A stretch of DNA of 64,000 nt, from contig WION01000044.1 of the NCBI GenBank assembly GCA_015039365.1, forward strand, positions 186,001 through 250,000, in the 5' to 3' direction. Positions 30,769 to 42,483 of this stretch are shown here, piece after piece. The stretch is from Amanita rubescens. Taxonomy: Eukaryota > Basidiomycota > Agaricomycetes > Agaricales > Amanitaceae. Within the stretch, counting starts at the first letter, position 1; the number at the start of each line of letters is the position of its first letter. Under the pieces are notes generated by a model. The model did no database searches. It was not told where the DNA came from and was given only the letters and a program-made list of their open reading frames with translations. The position numbers were made by a program, and so were the translations under genes.

Positions 30769-30960
30769 GGGATTGGCACGGGTGACCCTGAGGGTACCTC
30801 GGTCTATACCCGTACCCGTACCCCACGAAGTACCCATACCCTCAGCCCAGGTACGGGTTTAGAAGCGGGTACAGGACAAGCCAACCTGCACCCGCACCCG
30901 GCCCCATACCCATACCTGTACCCACACAGGTTGCACCCGGGGATGGGGACAAATCAGCAT
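30769..30960. repeat. hAT-type terminus with GTACCCGTACCC repeats
   Basis: It begins TAGGGATTGGCACGGGTGAC and continues with many GTACCC/GGGTAC units (ACCCGTACCCGTACC, CAGGTACGGGTTT). TAGGG...GGCACGGGT is a typical fungal hAT end, and such G+C-rich hexamer clusters are typical hAT subterminal repeats. A matching right end was not found, so this may be one end or a MITE. Confidence 0.45.
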
Positions 30961-31019
30961 CGTCAGCTTATATAATCTGTCAATGCAGAGTCACTACCGT
31001 TTTACACCTACAGGCTACA

Positions 31020-31920
31020 GGTCCCCCAGAGGGCCAAGGCAAGTCATCCACCATCGGAAGCTCTCCAGTCAGTGGTCAGTGACCAGGTAAGCCGCCTGAG
31101 TCTAATCCCCCATTTATTTTTGTTTACTAACAGTTCTACACTGTGACTTCCCCAACCTTGCCGATGACTCCGCCACACCTCCAACACAGTCACCATTCCT
31201 GCTGTGCCTCAAGGAGACAGCTACAAGGAAAGACAGTCCACCCTACTACCCATATTTTTTATACTAACAATGCTACTCCTTGCCCATCGTACCATACCGC
31301 TCCACTGCACCCCGAAAACATGCAGCACCCCCCTTGCTATATCCCATGAACATGCTGCACCCTGGTATGTGATAACTCATACTGATTTCATGTACTAATG
31401 ACCCTACCCCTTTACAACTCCTTGCCCACCACCATTCCACCACACCCCACAAACATATATGCCCCACCCCTTGCCCTTGACTGCTTGACCACACCCCACT
31501 ATCCTGCAGGTATAGGTGCGGGTGTTCCTGCCTTACCTGAACCCGTGACAAGGGTATGTGGTACTAGAGCTATAGATCTGTAATAGCATGGGTATTGATG
31601 TACACATAGGACTAATTTGTACCTGGGTCAATGGACTCCTATATGTGATTGGTAGCAGTATATTGTAATATAAAGATCAATGTACTAGTAGCCTTGTCAT
31701 ACATGAGCATATAGATGCATGTGTTGTCACACTGGATATGCTTGATCAGAGGTACCATTGTATAAAATTCTGCCAGCTGATTGTCAGCAATGAACAGGCT
31801 TGCACTTCTTCCAAGCTATGGCTGCTAGGTAATACCTGATCAGGGGCATCAAGATATCAATTATGGTGCTGTTAGATAAAGCTAGACCAATTATCATCAC
31901 CCTGATGCTGGTGATGAAAT
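31020..31920. other. Low-complexity C-rich region, no gene
   Basis: The plus strand is rich in CACC/CCCC from 31140 to 31520 with short proline-rich frames. Nothing supports a gene. 31560-31920 is AT-richer and shows no feature. Confidence 0.3.
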
Positions 31921-31921
31921 T

Positions 31922-32350
31922 TGCCAGGGCTACCATCTCTTATCTGCCCTGAGACAGCTGGTAGCATTTCATAGGTCTTTTAGCTGATTGTCTAGAACCA
32001 CCATACTTATTATTTCTGATCACAAAATTGCAGCCTTGCACACCAGGAAATCAATATCATCCTGGTACATATGGTGGAATCTACCATTGCTACCATCTCT
32101 TATTTGCCCTGAGACAGCTGGTGGCATTTTGTCACTCTTTTAGCTAATTGCTTAGGATTATCTTACTTATTATTTCTGATCACAAGATTGCAGCCTTGCA
32201 CACCAGCACAATCAATGTCATCCTGGTACATATGGTGGAATCTACCATTGCTACCGTCTCTTATCTGCCCTGAGACAGCTGGTGGCATTTTGTCATTCTT
32301 TTAGCTGATTGCCTAGGATTATCTTACTTATTATTTCTGATCACTAGATT
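31922..32350. repeat. Tandem repeat, about 160 bp, 2.7 units
   Basis: Units begin TACCATCTCTTATCTGCCC at 31931, 32091 and 32252. Each contains GAGACAGCTGGTRGCATTT, TTATTATTTCTGATCAC, ATTGCAGCCTTGCACACCAG and CATATGGTGGAATCTACC. Divergence is low to moderate. No ORF is shared. From 32350 to 32960 nothing else was recognised. Confidence 0.8.
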
Positions 32351-33216
32351 GTAATCAGTTTCTCAGACAGTCCAATACTTGTGAAAGTGCCAATTCTGGA
32401 CTACCTTGTGAAAATTGCCAACCCTACCGTCCTTTAAATTGCATTACCAATTGGTATATCAGACTTGGAAATATTACTGATTTTTTATTTATTTTAATTT
32501 AAGGCTTTATCTAGCCTTATCCATTTTCTGCCGTTTTCCTGATGCATGTGCTCATCCTATCATCTTCGCCTTCCAAACCAACTCCAGAGCTATTAGCGCC
32601 GAGGATCTCTACAACCCTCACACAACACAATGACGACACGATTCGGATGCTTTGACACCCTGCACGCGCTCTCTATCTGTCTATCTTGTCCAGCTGCCTA
32701 TTCTTCCACAGATTCTCTGCACAATCATGTGTAACTCGCCAGGGCTATCCAGTTGCCTCTTATGGACGACGAGGACGAGGAAGAACCAAATAGGAGCGAT
32801 GTCGAACCCTTGATTCTGATACGGCCCAGGCCGCCCAGCTGGACAATGTGGCTATTGCGGCACTCAGCTGCACACATATAGCCGTTCAGGTTCAGGTATA
32901 GCTCCAGGACCTGGGAATCCCCCACATAACACTTCATTGAGGAGCACCAGCACTTCCATCATGTTACTGTGTTTTTCACATCACGTGACGGTAGCCGATT
33001 TTGGAAAAAAAAAATCTCAGAAAAGCGGGATCGTCATAACTCGCTGAATTCTCAGCAGAATTTGATAAAAATTAGCGGAATCAACTCGCAAAGCATCGTA
33101 GCTTATTTCTAGAGTAGACCAAGCCGAAAAAAAACACTTTTAAAAAAACGTATATTTGCAGAGGCCTGAGGCCCAATTAGAACTATCTAGTACGAGTAAC
33201 TACAGTCTATGTATCT

Positions 33217-35329
33217 CTAAATGATGCCACTTGCCCTGAACTTCTCGATATCTTCCTCTGCATACTGAAAAATTAGTACAGCAATGCCTTCCTTGATTCC
33301 TAACCATTGTGCCAGATGCTTCAGCTTGATGAATTTTGGTGAAAGTTGGGTGATCTTGAAGAACCCTCTGTCATCTAGCAGATGCCCAAAGTCCGAAAAA
33401 CATATACCATCAAGACGGCGTTTTTCGTCAGCATCCAATGCCTGCAGCCACTTGGTAATTCCCAGGAGCTCCGGGTTGAGTGCAGATTGAGGCAGCGACA
33501 TCGGCATTGTTGCCATTGGGACTGTGATGGGAAAGTTGCTGTTGGGCTGAAAACTAGGCATCCCCTGCCTCGGGGGCTGGTATGTCCATGGGGGTATAAT
33601 AAATTGATAATTGGGAGCTGCTGGCGCTGTGCCAGTGACCAGCCGCTCGTCAAGATTCTTCATCTTCATTTGAGACTGGTGCTCTAAACCTGGATCCCTT
33701 GCCTTGAGTACAAGATTTTTCGGCTTGCCTTCTGCCGTTGTCAAACCCCTGGCCTGTGGTGCATCAAGAGCAATCGCAAATATCATAGTTACTAGTACTC
33801 ACAATCTCACTTGCCCACATACCGAGGTCACTGAATGACAGTCCATAACAAGGTCCATCGGGAGGCTCTTTGTAGCAGTACGCAGTGCTGAATTCGCCTT
33901 TGGAATGGGTTGGGCAATGCCACTTTTCCTGTAGGTCTTTTATGGCTTCTACATTTGCTCAATTGTCTTGGGAAATTTCAGTTGTTGCAGATGCCGTGGA
34001 GGAATTGGGCTTATTCTAGTTGTTATATACTTCGTCAACATGCAAGAACATGTAGCACAGACTCGGAGGACTTGCCTTCTTTTTTCCACCACCAGCCTGA
34101 GAGCCCTCAGGCGCGCTGTTCGTCCTGTCATCCGCTCCATCCTCAAAGAAAACTGTTACAATCTTGGGCTTGCGACTCGAAATCTTTCCACTTGCAAGTC
34201 GCTGAGGCACTAGAAGTAGCCTCATTGTTTGCTCGAATATCTCAAGTTCGTTGGAGGACTGAATCGAGGTGGTTGATGTCTTTGGTTTGTCGTCAAGTTT
34301 GTAGCATAGTTGGACAATGTTAGGGTGTCTTCCGAGCTTCTCTGCAACAGTATTACGAAGGTCTTCATATGAGATTGATGATCTGATGATGAACGGGACA
34401 TTACTTCCATCAGGCTTCTTCACAGCAGTTGATATCCTGAAAACTGAAACAGTGTCAGCATGCCACATTCAGATGTTCTTCCATTGGTAAACTTACCACA
34501 TGTTTCTTTCTGGATCAGAGACATCGCTCGCAACTGACTCAGCGTCATCCGCAACTCGACTGGCTGAGACAGAGCACTTTCGGCCCTGAGGCACTGGCTG
34601 CTCATCTCTTCACTGCTGGCGGCATGGAACCCGAACGCACCAGCCGCTGGGTCCCAACTGCTGGTATCGATGGAACATCACCATTATATGATTCAACCAC
34701 CACCCTATCGTCGTCGCCATCAGATTCTGCAGCCATCCTGAGCGCACCAACGATCATTGAGGCATTATCTGATGCATCACCATCCCACATCATGCCATCA
34801 TCCGAGTCCTTCAAGTCTTCATCTTCATCGCATTCGGCAATTGAGGTTCCATCAGTGAGCTGGTTGTGAATGAAGATGAGGTCGCATTGCTTGTTGAACC
34901 CAAAGATGGCATTGCCAGGTTACCTGGACCTTTACGTCGGGTGCGGCGTGTGCCAGTGGTGGAGGGATTATTTGATGGTGCATCTGGGTCATTGATTTCT
35001 GACTCATAGCTTCGCTTTCTGCTAGCTGGCCGACGCTCAGGAATTCCCTCCCTAATTGAACTTGAAGCAGCTGAGGAGGCCGCTGAGATTGTGGGCTGAC
35101 TCGGAGGGAGGGAGCGTCCACGTGTAGTAGTTTGGTTTGCTGATGCAGCTGTCGAGCATAGCTCTTTCTTTCCACTTTTGGTGCAGGCACTGCAGGCAGA
35201 GTCGCCATTCCACTCGCACTTGATTTTGCGAGTCCGACACTGTAAGCATGCACTGCGTTTGGCATCCGGTAAAGCCTGCTGAGCCGGAGCATGGGATTGA
35301 GCAACATCTAGGTCATAGTAGTGAGACAC
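33217..35329 (-). CDS. Zn-cluster accessory protein inside the mariner element
   Basis: Exon 35329-34811 begins MSHYYDLDV and holds CLQCRTRKIKC...CSACTKSGKKELC, a Zn(II)2Cys6-type cluster followed by a Ser/Pro/Lys-rich region with RTRRKGPG. Acidic sequence follows (34814-34602). Exon about 34468-34016 (SVFRISTAVKKPDGSNVPF, then YEDLRNTVAEKLGR and QTMRLLLVPQRLASG) could be a small beta-grasp-like unit. Around 33920-33795 is a Cys/His/Tyr motif (HCPTHSKGEFSTAYC...GPCYGLSFSDLGMWA). Exon 33786-33217 ends with a helical tail (LKHLAQWLGIKEGIAVLI). A diverged copy is at 55821-57690 with the same order. The function is unknown; DNA binding is likely from the Zn cluster. Exon borders are approximate. 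Confidence 0.6.
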
Positions 35330-35627
35330 AAGCGAGAGTTGCTAAATTTGATGTGCTTACCTTCACTAGGAACTGTCTGCGAGTCAACCACTACCTTTGA
35401 CAACTTCCTTGCCTTGGGCGGCATGCTCGAGAGCAGCTGCAAGGCCACGTGTTCAACGTGGCTTGCTGTATCGTGTCACTTACGTCATTATACTGTCACT
35501 GAAATAATGCTCGACAGATATTGAAAGTACAATGATGCTCTCAATATAAAAACTAAGTACGAGACGGGTTACAGGGTACATGGTATATGGCATCATTGAT
35601 AACACAACATACAACTTGAAGGAATTC

Positions 35628-36900
35628 CTAAATATACTCACAATACCTGTACCAGCCATAGCAATCTTCAGGAGTTATGACGTAGAGTGCCGTGCGCAAA
35701 GAAGCACATATTTCACGATCCGACATCTGTGTCATTGCCATGCGCACATAGTCGCCGTTTCGGCGCAAATGATATTTCATGGCTGAGAATGCCAGTTTGA
35801 TGGGATTGAGGTCGGGCGAGTATGGTGGTAGGAACTCGCAACGCATACCTCTAATGTAGCATGAGAAGTATCTTGTGATTTATAAGACAACAACTAACTC
35901 ACCTTGATTCAATCATCTCGATGATGTCGGGGTGTTTGTGAATACGACAGTTGTCCATAACGATAACGGAGTTGGCATGAGGGAAGGGGTTCATTTGATC
36001 CAGTAAACCACTGACAAAACTTGTGAACGGATCCGTGCAGAATGACCCTTCAATAATCTCGCAATGTAACACGCCATCATTCATTGATATTGCAGGTAAA
36101 ACAGAGAAGCTTAAGAACGTGAAAAACTTCAATATTGAATATATTTGATCACTTACCGATGACCTCGTACAAAAAAGGCCTTCCTTTGAGCCTTAGTGCC
36201 ACGAATAGACCACGCGTGCCCTCTGTATGTTGTCCTGTGATTGACCGAGCTTTCATCCACAAAAACGAGTTGACTGGCATCATACTGGCTAATCCTTGCG
36301 ATATATTTGAGTCTCTTCTCAGCTGAACGCTCTGCCGCAACATGGGTGAGCTATCAAGTAGATTGGTCAGTTCAGGACTTGTATTTGGCGTCCTATGACG
36401 CACCTTCTTCAGTGTGAACCCTCCCGACCTCAAAGCACGCCAAACCGCCGACTTCGGCACCTGTACACCACAGGTTACCACCAGCATCTCTTGTAGTTCA
36501 TCGAGATATGTATCCGGCATATCCTTGATTTTGCCGAATAGTAGCTACGACATTTTTAACTTATCATTGCCAAAGATAAAGAAATATAGGAACTTGCAGC
36601 TAGTTCCACATCCCAAAGTGCCTTTCGAGTCCTCCCAGGTCGTTCCTTCGCTTCTGGGAGAACACCATGGGACTTGAAATGTTGCAATATGCGCTCGACG
36701 GAACGGAGTGAAATTCCGGTGTAAAATGCGATATCTTCATTTGGTAAAAGTGATGATAGTCGTAAGACTATCTCTTGCACTGGGTGGCTGATGGCTTGAC
36801 CTTGAGGCATCAATAACGTGGCACGCAGAGGCTGTTGAGCACAGCCCGACTGATCTCCCCACTTCCCACAAACCTCAAATTTTAAAAGTATTGACTTCAC
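35628..36900 (-). pseudogene. Tc1/mariner-type DDE transposase, DDE changed to DDK
   Basis: The N-terminal helix-turn-helix region lies at 36900-36556 (PNEDIAFYTGISLRSVERIL). The first catalytic Asp is in QLVFVDESSVNHRTTYRG (about 36278-36225). The second is in NSVIVMDNCRIHKHPDII (about 35965-35915). The C-terminal motif is PPYSPDLNPIKLAFSAM (about 35826-35775), where the family has Glu instead of Lys after NPI. The codon is AAA where GAA is expected, next to a C, so it is a CpG transition. Introns (for example GTGAGT near 35903 to ATTAG) split the gene into about four exons. Loss of the third acidic residue should abolish transposition. Confidence 0.85.
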
Positions 36901-37060
36901 ACTCGGTCTACTCTAGAAATAAGCTACGATGCTTTGCGAGTTGATTCCGCTAATTTTTATCGAATTCCGCTGAGAATTCAGCGAGTTATGACGATTCCGC
37001 TTTTCCGAGATTTTTTTTTTCCAAAATCGGCTACCGTCACGTGATGTGAAAAACACAGTA

Positions 37061-37740
37061 ACAGGAGGCGGCGCAGACGATGATGAGCTTGTGGGCTTAG
37101 ATGGGTCCGTATACTATGCGTGCCCCGGTGAAGTTTGAACTGACTGTTGACCTCAGTTCTTGGAAGCTCGTATGCTGAACACCAACATCAATGGGCATAT
37201 CATATCGTGCCCAGAGGATGGTCCCGTAAGTATGTGGTCACTCCCACATGGAAATCAGCAGGTGCCAGGTCCATGAAAATCGGTCCAAGAATTGTCGCCT
37301 CTTTCTCCACCCCTTACTTATCTGTGGCGGAACAGGCCTCAAAGAAGCGTAATGCAGCGCTTAAGGTGTCTCAAAGACTTAAAGTGTGCTCAAGAAGGGA
37401 AGGATAGTTTCTCGGCACTGAGCAAGAACTATTTAAGGCCACAGTGGCCACAGAGTGTCATTGTTGACGTTTGAAAGGTTTGTGTTTCATTACAGTGGAA
37501 GGTGATGAAAATGGTGGATGAGGAAGGTCACTAGAGGATGAGAGTGGTAGGAGGAGGATGGGAGTGGCGGAGGGGAATGAGGAACTGGAGAGGAAATCGG
37601 GAGCAGTTGAATGAGGATGAATGCGGTTTTTAACAGTTTGTAGCGGATAGAAAATGAGCAATAAAAATTCATGTTTCTCCAACTTTTTGTTGAGTGCGGA
37701 TATCCTCAAAACCGGACACTTTGGTGGATGGCAGCCTCGT
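37061..37740. other. No gene recognised
   Basis: Two short plus frames (37147-37407, 37292-37474) and a Ser/Pro-rich minus frame (37772-37458) are present. None carries a family motif. 37480-37640 is purine-rich (GAGGATGAGAGTGG). I see nothing further. Confidence 0.3.
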
Positions 37741-37789
37741 GAAGCCACAGTTGCGGCCAGGAGCGGCCACATTTCTCACTGGGGGTCAC

Positions 37790-38175
37790 TGGTGGGTGCA
37801 GTGGTAGAAACAACCGGTTTCGTTGGAGGTTGTTGGAGGCCGTTGTTAGAGGCCGTTGGTGAGCAAAGGATGTGGGGTGGTGGGCGCAATCGCAAAACGA
37901 CCTCATTGGAGGCCACTGGTGAGTGCAAAAGGTGATGTGGTGGTGGTGGAAACAGCTTTGAGGGCGCAGGTCACTGGTGGTGGAATCAACTTCATTGGAG
38001 GTCGTTAGTGGGCACAGGAGGCGAATGTGGTGGAAACGACTTTGTTGGGGGCCACTGGTGAGCAAAGGGTGTAGGTGGTGGGCATAACAGGGAAAACAAC
38101 CTCGTTGGAGGTTGTTGGTGGGCATGGGAGGAAGCATGGTGGAAATGACCTCGTTGGAGGCCATTGGTGAGTAGG
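37790..38175. repeat. GTGGAAACGACCTC...GGAGGCCACTGGTGAG repeat array
   Basis: About eight irregular units of 45-60 bp based on GTGGTGGAAAYGACCTCRTTGG and GAGGCCRYTGGTGAG. The same unit occurs at 1563-1725. Open frames across it (38164-37706 minus) are a by-product. Confidence 0.65.
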
Positions 38176-38305
38176 GATCAGCAGGGGTAATATTTATTGG
38201 GTTCTGGACGATTTGTCATGCTCAGGTTGTTGGCAATGCCAGTTGCCAACAACTCTAACCCCTGAAACATATGGGGACTATGAGGAGTTGAAGTGGTAGA
38301 AAGCA

Positions 38306-38503
38306 CACCTGGCCTGTTTGGTTCTATTTACTACCTATCCCATCAGGTGTGAGTTTAGGTGTCCACTATATCGTGTTTTGTCCAGACACAACCGCTACAC
38401 CTATAAACTAGCTCATTATACACAAAATAAAGAATATAGTATTGTAACACTAAATATAAAGCATTTGAGCGATATCTGATGTTTAATCACTCAATATTCA
38501 ACA
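38306..38503 (-). repeat. Partial LTR of the copia family (3' LTR side)
   Basis: It matches the family LTR (full copies at 42107-42483 and 46391-46763) from CCTGGCCTGTTTGG to the end TTCAACA at 38503. On the minus strand it follows copia pol sequence (38742-38504), so it is the 3' LTR of that element, truncated at its far end. Confidence 0.75.
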
Positions 38504-38742
38504 CTTCCCCCTGATTATACATCACTCCACTCATCTAAGCTTCCCCCCAAACCTATCCATCCTTCACCTTCCCCCTAATCCTACTAGCCTTCATATCACA
38601 AGACCCATAAGTTTTTGAAGAAACATCACTTTGACTCTGGGCAATGCCTTTGTTAACAAGTCAGCTGGCATTTGATCTGTTTGCAAGTAGACAGGCTCAA
38701 TGAATCCCTGCTCCACTTTATCTCAAAGCCAGTAGAAGCACA

Positions 38743-40454
38743 TGTTAAAAATGCACCAAGCGTTGTTGTGACTGACTACAAATGTTGTAGTAGTTGTCTA
38801 GCCCTCTGATAGACTTAATACATGCTTTAGACGTTCACAAATGTGGTCTATAATAGTTGATAGCAGTTATATCAAGTCTATATCCAAGTGTAGGTACTGT
38901 AGTTCCCTACATGTAAGGAAACCTGGCCTGTTTGGTTCTATTTACTACCTATCCATCAGGCGTGAGTTAGTGTTGCCATCGGCTAGGCTAGAAGCCATTA
39001 GTCAGCTTAGCCGAGCCGTTTAGTAGCTGAGCTGGAGTCTAAATTTAGCTCAGGGCTCATCGCCGGCTAAAGCTGGCTATAGCTGGTGTATAGGTGCCCT
39101 TCGACCAAGAGCAGCCCCAGCCCTCCCTAGCGAAAAATCCCACTCAGGAGGCTTACCCCTCACTCCCTCACCACCTTAGGATGGATGTGAAGCTGTTGTA
39201 TGACTGGTGGAAGTGTAGTGGGTGTTATGGATGAGGTCAAGGACCAGGTGAGCTTGATAATGTTGTAACTCATCCATTTCTGCACCGATTTGCTTGAACC
39301 AGGTATCGATAGAAAGTGCTCTCATAGATCTTTCTGTCAGTAACAGCCATTTGACAAGCGCCAGCCTCACTCCTTCGCAATTCCATGTTTTCTGTTGTTA
39401 GGACCAGTCTAGGAAGACTTGTCAAGCCATATCTCACCTGGCTATGGTCAGATTCCCTTCATTTATGCGTCAAGGTATACTATGTCCTCCCTCACTGCAT
39501 CAACAGCTTAACCAGTTCTACTCTTGTTCTTGCACAGGCAAGTCATCACCTCCACTGACCTTATCTGACCATATTTCATTCATTTCTCCTCAGATTTCTA
39601 TTTGTATGACATCAAATTCAAGCCCCTCCCTCTACCACTCTTCCTCGTCGCCTTAACCGCTTATCAAACCGCTCCTTCAATCATCCATGATTCAACAGAC
39701 TTTCTGCAGACTTGGCAACAATGGCTCTTTAGCCATATCTCATCCATTTCTGGTCCATTCTACCTCAACCAGGCGTCATCTTCAAGGGTTTTCATCGCTC
39801 TCACTCGTCGTGCTATCCATTTGACGAGCGGTGTGTCCATTCTTTCAGTATTCCTATTTCTTTGCTCAAGTGACCAATTTGGCCTCGCATTTTTCAGTCA
39901 TTTCCCATTCATTTCTGCCCAAACCATAATTAACCATACAGGAATCCATGAAAATACCATTTATGTCTTAGCTATGCATGACAATTAAGCTTTACATAGT
40001 TATTACATGAAATAAATGCGATTTGCCACTAAATGATAGGTCTGACTACCCCAGGTGCTTGCTAGGGTACCCAAAGCAACCATCTGAGCCCCACAGATTG
40101 TTTAATTAAGTGTGCAAACATGGGTGCAGGCAGGGTGCAGTTGATGAGCCTCAATACCTTTTTTCAACACTGGGTGTGCTGACAAATCAAGGGCTAAGCC
40201 AGCTATAGCCGGCTCCCTGATGCTGGGTGAGCCGAAAAATCGGCTCCAGTGACTTAGCTTAGCCGTAGCCAGCCTAGCCTAGCTTCGGCAACACTACATG
40301 AGTTTAGGTGTCCACTACATCGCGTTTTGTCCTCAGACACAACCACTACACCTATAAACTAACTCATTATACACAAAATAAAGAATATAGTATAGTAATA
40401 CTAAATATAAAGCATTTGAGCGATATCTGATGTTTAATCACTCAATATTCAACA
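38743..40454 (+). repeat. Solo LTR with GCACA target duplication, itself interrupted by a MITE
   Basis: LTR sequence runs from TGTTAAAAATGCACC (38743) to AATATTCAACA (40454). The duplication GCACA is at 38738-38742 and 40455-40459. It sits in the RNase H reading frame of the copia relic. The MITE at 38969-40296 is nested in it. Confidence 0.88.
38969..40296. mobile_element. 1.33-kb non-autonomous hAT-type element
   Basis: Inverted ends are AGTGTTGCCATCGGCTAGGC and its near-complement GCCTAGCTTCGGCAACACTA. The 8-bp duplication is CGTGAGTT (38961-38968) and CATGAGTT (40297-40304), differing by one CpG transition; 8 bp fits hAT. Subterminal GGCTAGC/AGCCGGCT repeats lie at both ends. No transposase is present; a 128-aa plus ORF at 39602-39988 has no recognisable motif and is not credited. 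Confidence 0.8.
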
Positions 40455-40705
40455 GCACAAGTCTAGATGCTTCATGTGCCCATGATGTTCTGGGTTCTTC
40501 ACTACACTGATAGCTGACTGATTGTCCATGAACAGCTTTGTAGGCTTAGGCACCATATATCCCATCTCTTCCAACAACTTCTGCATCCACCTGATTTCCT
40601 TCCCAGCCACACATGCTGTGATATATTCAGCTTCCATTGTAGAGAGTGCCACAATAGGTTGCAACTTGCTACTCCAACTGACAGCTCCAGATCCCACTTT
40701 GATGA

Positions 40706-41080
40706 TGTTGAAGATTGAGTGATTAAACATCAGATATCGCTCAAATGCTTTATATTTAGTGTTACAATACTATATTCTTTATTTTGTGTATAATGAGCTA
40801 GTTTATAGGTGTAGCGGTTGTGTCTGTGGACAAAACGCGATATAGTGGACACCTAAACTCACGCCTGATGGGATAGGTAGTAAATAGAACCAAACAGGCC
40901 AGGTTTCCTTACATGAGGGAACTACAGTACCTACACTTGGATATAGACTTAATATCACTGCTATCAATTGTTATAGACACATTTGTGAACGTCTAAAGCG
41001 TGTATCGAGTCTATCAGAGGGCTAGACAACTACTACAACATTTGTAGTGAGTTGTAACTACACTTGGCGCATTTTTAACA
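40706..41080 (-). repeat. LTR of the same family, reverse orientation
   Basis: It starts TGTTGAAGATTGAGTG and ends GCGCATTTTTAACA. Flanks differ (GATGA and GGTAC), so this copy is not a simple insertion; recombination between copies, or deletion next to it, is likely. Beyond it lies a fragment unrelated to copia. Confidence 0.75.
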
Positions 41081-41351
41081 GGTACTTGATGACAGCAGAG
41101 GTAATGCCATCAGATCCAGAACTAGAGTCAGAAGAGCTATCCGAGGAGTCAGGGCCACTTGAGGAGGAATCCATCTCCACATTAGAGTCCAAGTCACTGC
41201 CACTGTCACTATCACTGTTATTAGAGATAATGAGCTGAGTGATGTATGCCTCCTGGATGAGTTGCTTGATGAGTTGCTGGTGCTCAGATGTATGTGGCAT
41301 GGCCTGGGAGTGAGGAAGAGAGCTCTGTTCAATCCAATATCTCAAATTCAA
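41081..41351 (-). pseudogene. Ser/Asp-rich N-terminal fragment, possibly of a Harbinger transposase
   Basis: Minus ORF 41351-41058 encodes LIKQLIQEAYITQLIIS followed by a Ser/Asp-rich acidic run and GITSAVIKYLLK. Such acidic leaders precede DDE_Tnp_4 transposases in many mushrooms, and two Harbinger relics lie nearby. No catalytic motif is present here, so the call is weak. Confidence 0.3.
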
Positions 41352-42106
41352 ACTCAGCTGAAACTGAATTGGCTCGAAACTAATGTTACAAATCCAGTCA
41401 AAGTTGAATCAATTCACTTCACTTAAATCACAACTGAAACCGTTCCAAAATGGTCGATTCATCAACTTTGCATTCCCTTAATATCTGGTCTTGTCATCAT
41501 GGTCAAATACATGACTGAGCCCACTGCACTGATATAAGGAATGTCTTTCATTTCCTTCATCTCCTCATTGCTTTTAGGGCACTGATCTTGTGAAAGCTTC
41601 AAACCAGGATTCATTGGTGTGTCCACTGTACTGCAATTCACCATGCCAAATCGCTTCAAGATGTCCATAATATAATGTACTGCTTTTGTGAAAGATAGAT
41701 CTTTCTGTTTGCTCTATCCGTCCTAATAGCAACTCCAAGCAAGTACAATGTCTCTCCCAAGTCCTTCAACTTGAAGTACTTGGACAAATCACAGACTACC
41801 TTTTTCAAATTTCATTATAGACTTCGAGATATGTACATTAAACCCTCTATGTTGTGTAAGGTATAATAAGACAGAGAAAAGATTATTCTGTAAGTCTGGC
41901 ACATGTAACACTCTAGCAAATTCAACCTCTCTAGCTGGTTTTCCATCTATAACTGGTTTAAATACAACAGACCCAACTCCCTCTGTATATATCACAGTAT
42001 GATGTACCAACCTAACCTCTTTTCGCATTTTGGTGTAGGTTTTGAACCAATGTCTATGTGGGGTCATATGAGAAGTGGCCCCTGAGTCTGTATTCCAGTC
42101 AAAACG

Positions 42107-42483
42107 TGTTAAAAATGCGCCAAGTGTTGTTGCAACTGACTACAAATGTTGTAGTAGTTGTCTAGCCCTCTGATAGACTTAATACACGCTTTAGACGTTC
42201 ACAAATGCGGTCTATAATAGTTGATAGCAGTTATATCAAGTCTATATCCAAGTGTAGGTACTGTAGTTCCCTACATGTAAGGAAACCTGGCCTGTTTGGT
42301 TCTATTTACTACCTATCCCATCAGGCGTGAGTTTAGGTGTCCACTATATCGCGTTTTGTCCACAGACACAACCGCTACACCTATAAACTAACTCATTATA
42401 CACAAAATAAAGAATATAGTATAGTAATACTAAATATAAAGGATTTGAGCGATATCTGATGTTTAATCACTCAATATTCAACA
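42107..42483 (+). repeat. Solo LTR, 377 bp, target duplication AAACG
   Basis: TGTTAAAAATGCGCC to AATATTCAACA, flanked by AAACG at 42102-42106 and 42484-42488. It splits the gag-protease region of the copia relic. Best-preserved copy of the family in plus orientation. Confidence 0.9.

Larger units (their letters stand above)
32965..37060 (-). mobile_element. Tc1/mariner transposon with 155-bp inverted repeats and an extra gene
   Basis: The inverted repeats start CTGTGTTTTTCACATCACG (32967) and end in its complement (37058); they extend about 155 bp and differ at few positions. TA flanks both ends (32965-32966, 37059-37060); the outer context (ATGT-TA and TA-ACAGG) rejoins to ATGTTAACAGG, as for a TA target. 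The interior carries a DDE_3-type transposase (35628-36900) and a second gene (33217-35329), both on the minus strand. At 4.1 kb it is large for this superfamily because of the extra gene. The transposase has lost its third catalytic residue, so the copy is not autonomous now. Confidence 0.9.

Noticed and set aside
39602..39988. 128-aa ORF in the hAT-type MITE as a membrane protein
   Set aside because: It is hydrophobic in places but lies in a non-autonomous element, with no start context or homologous motif.
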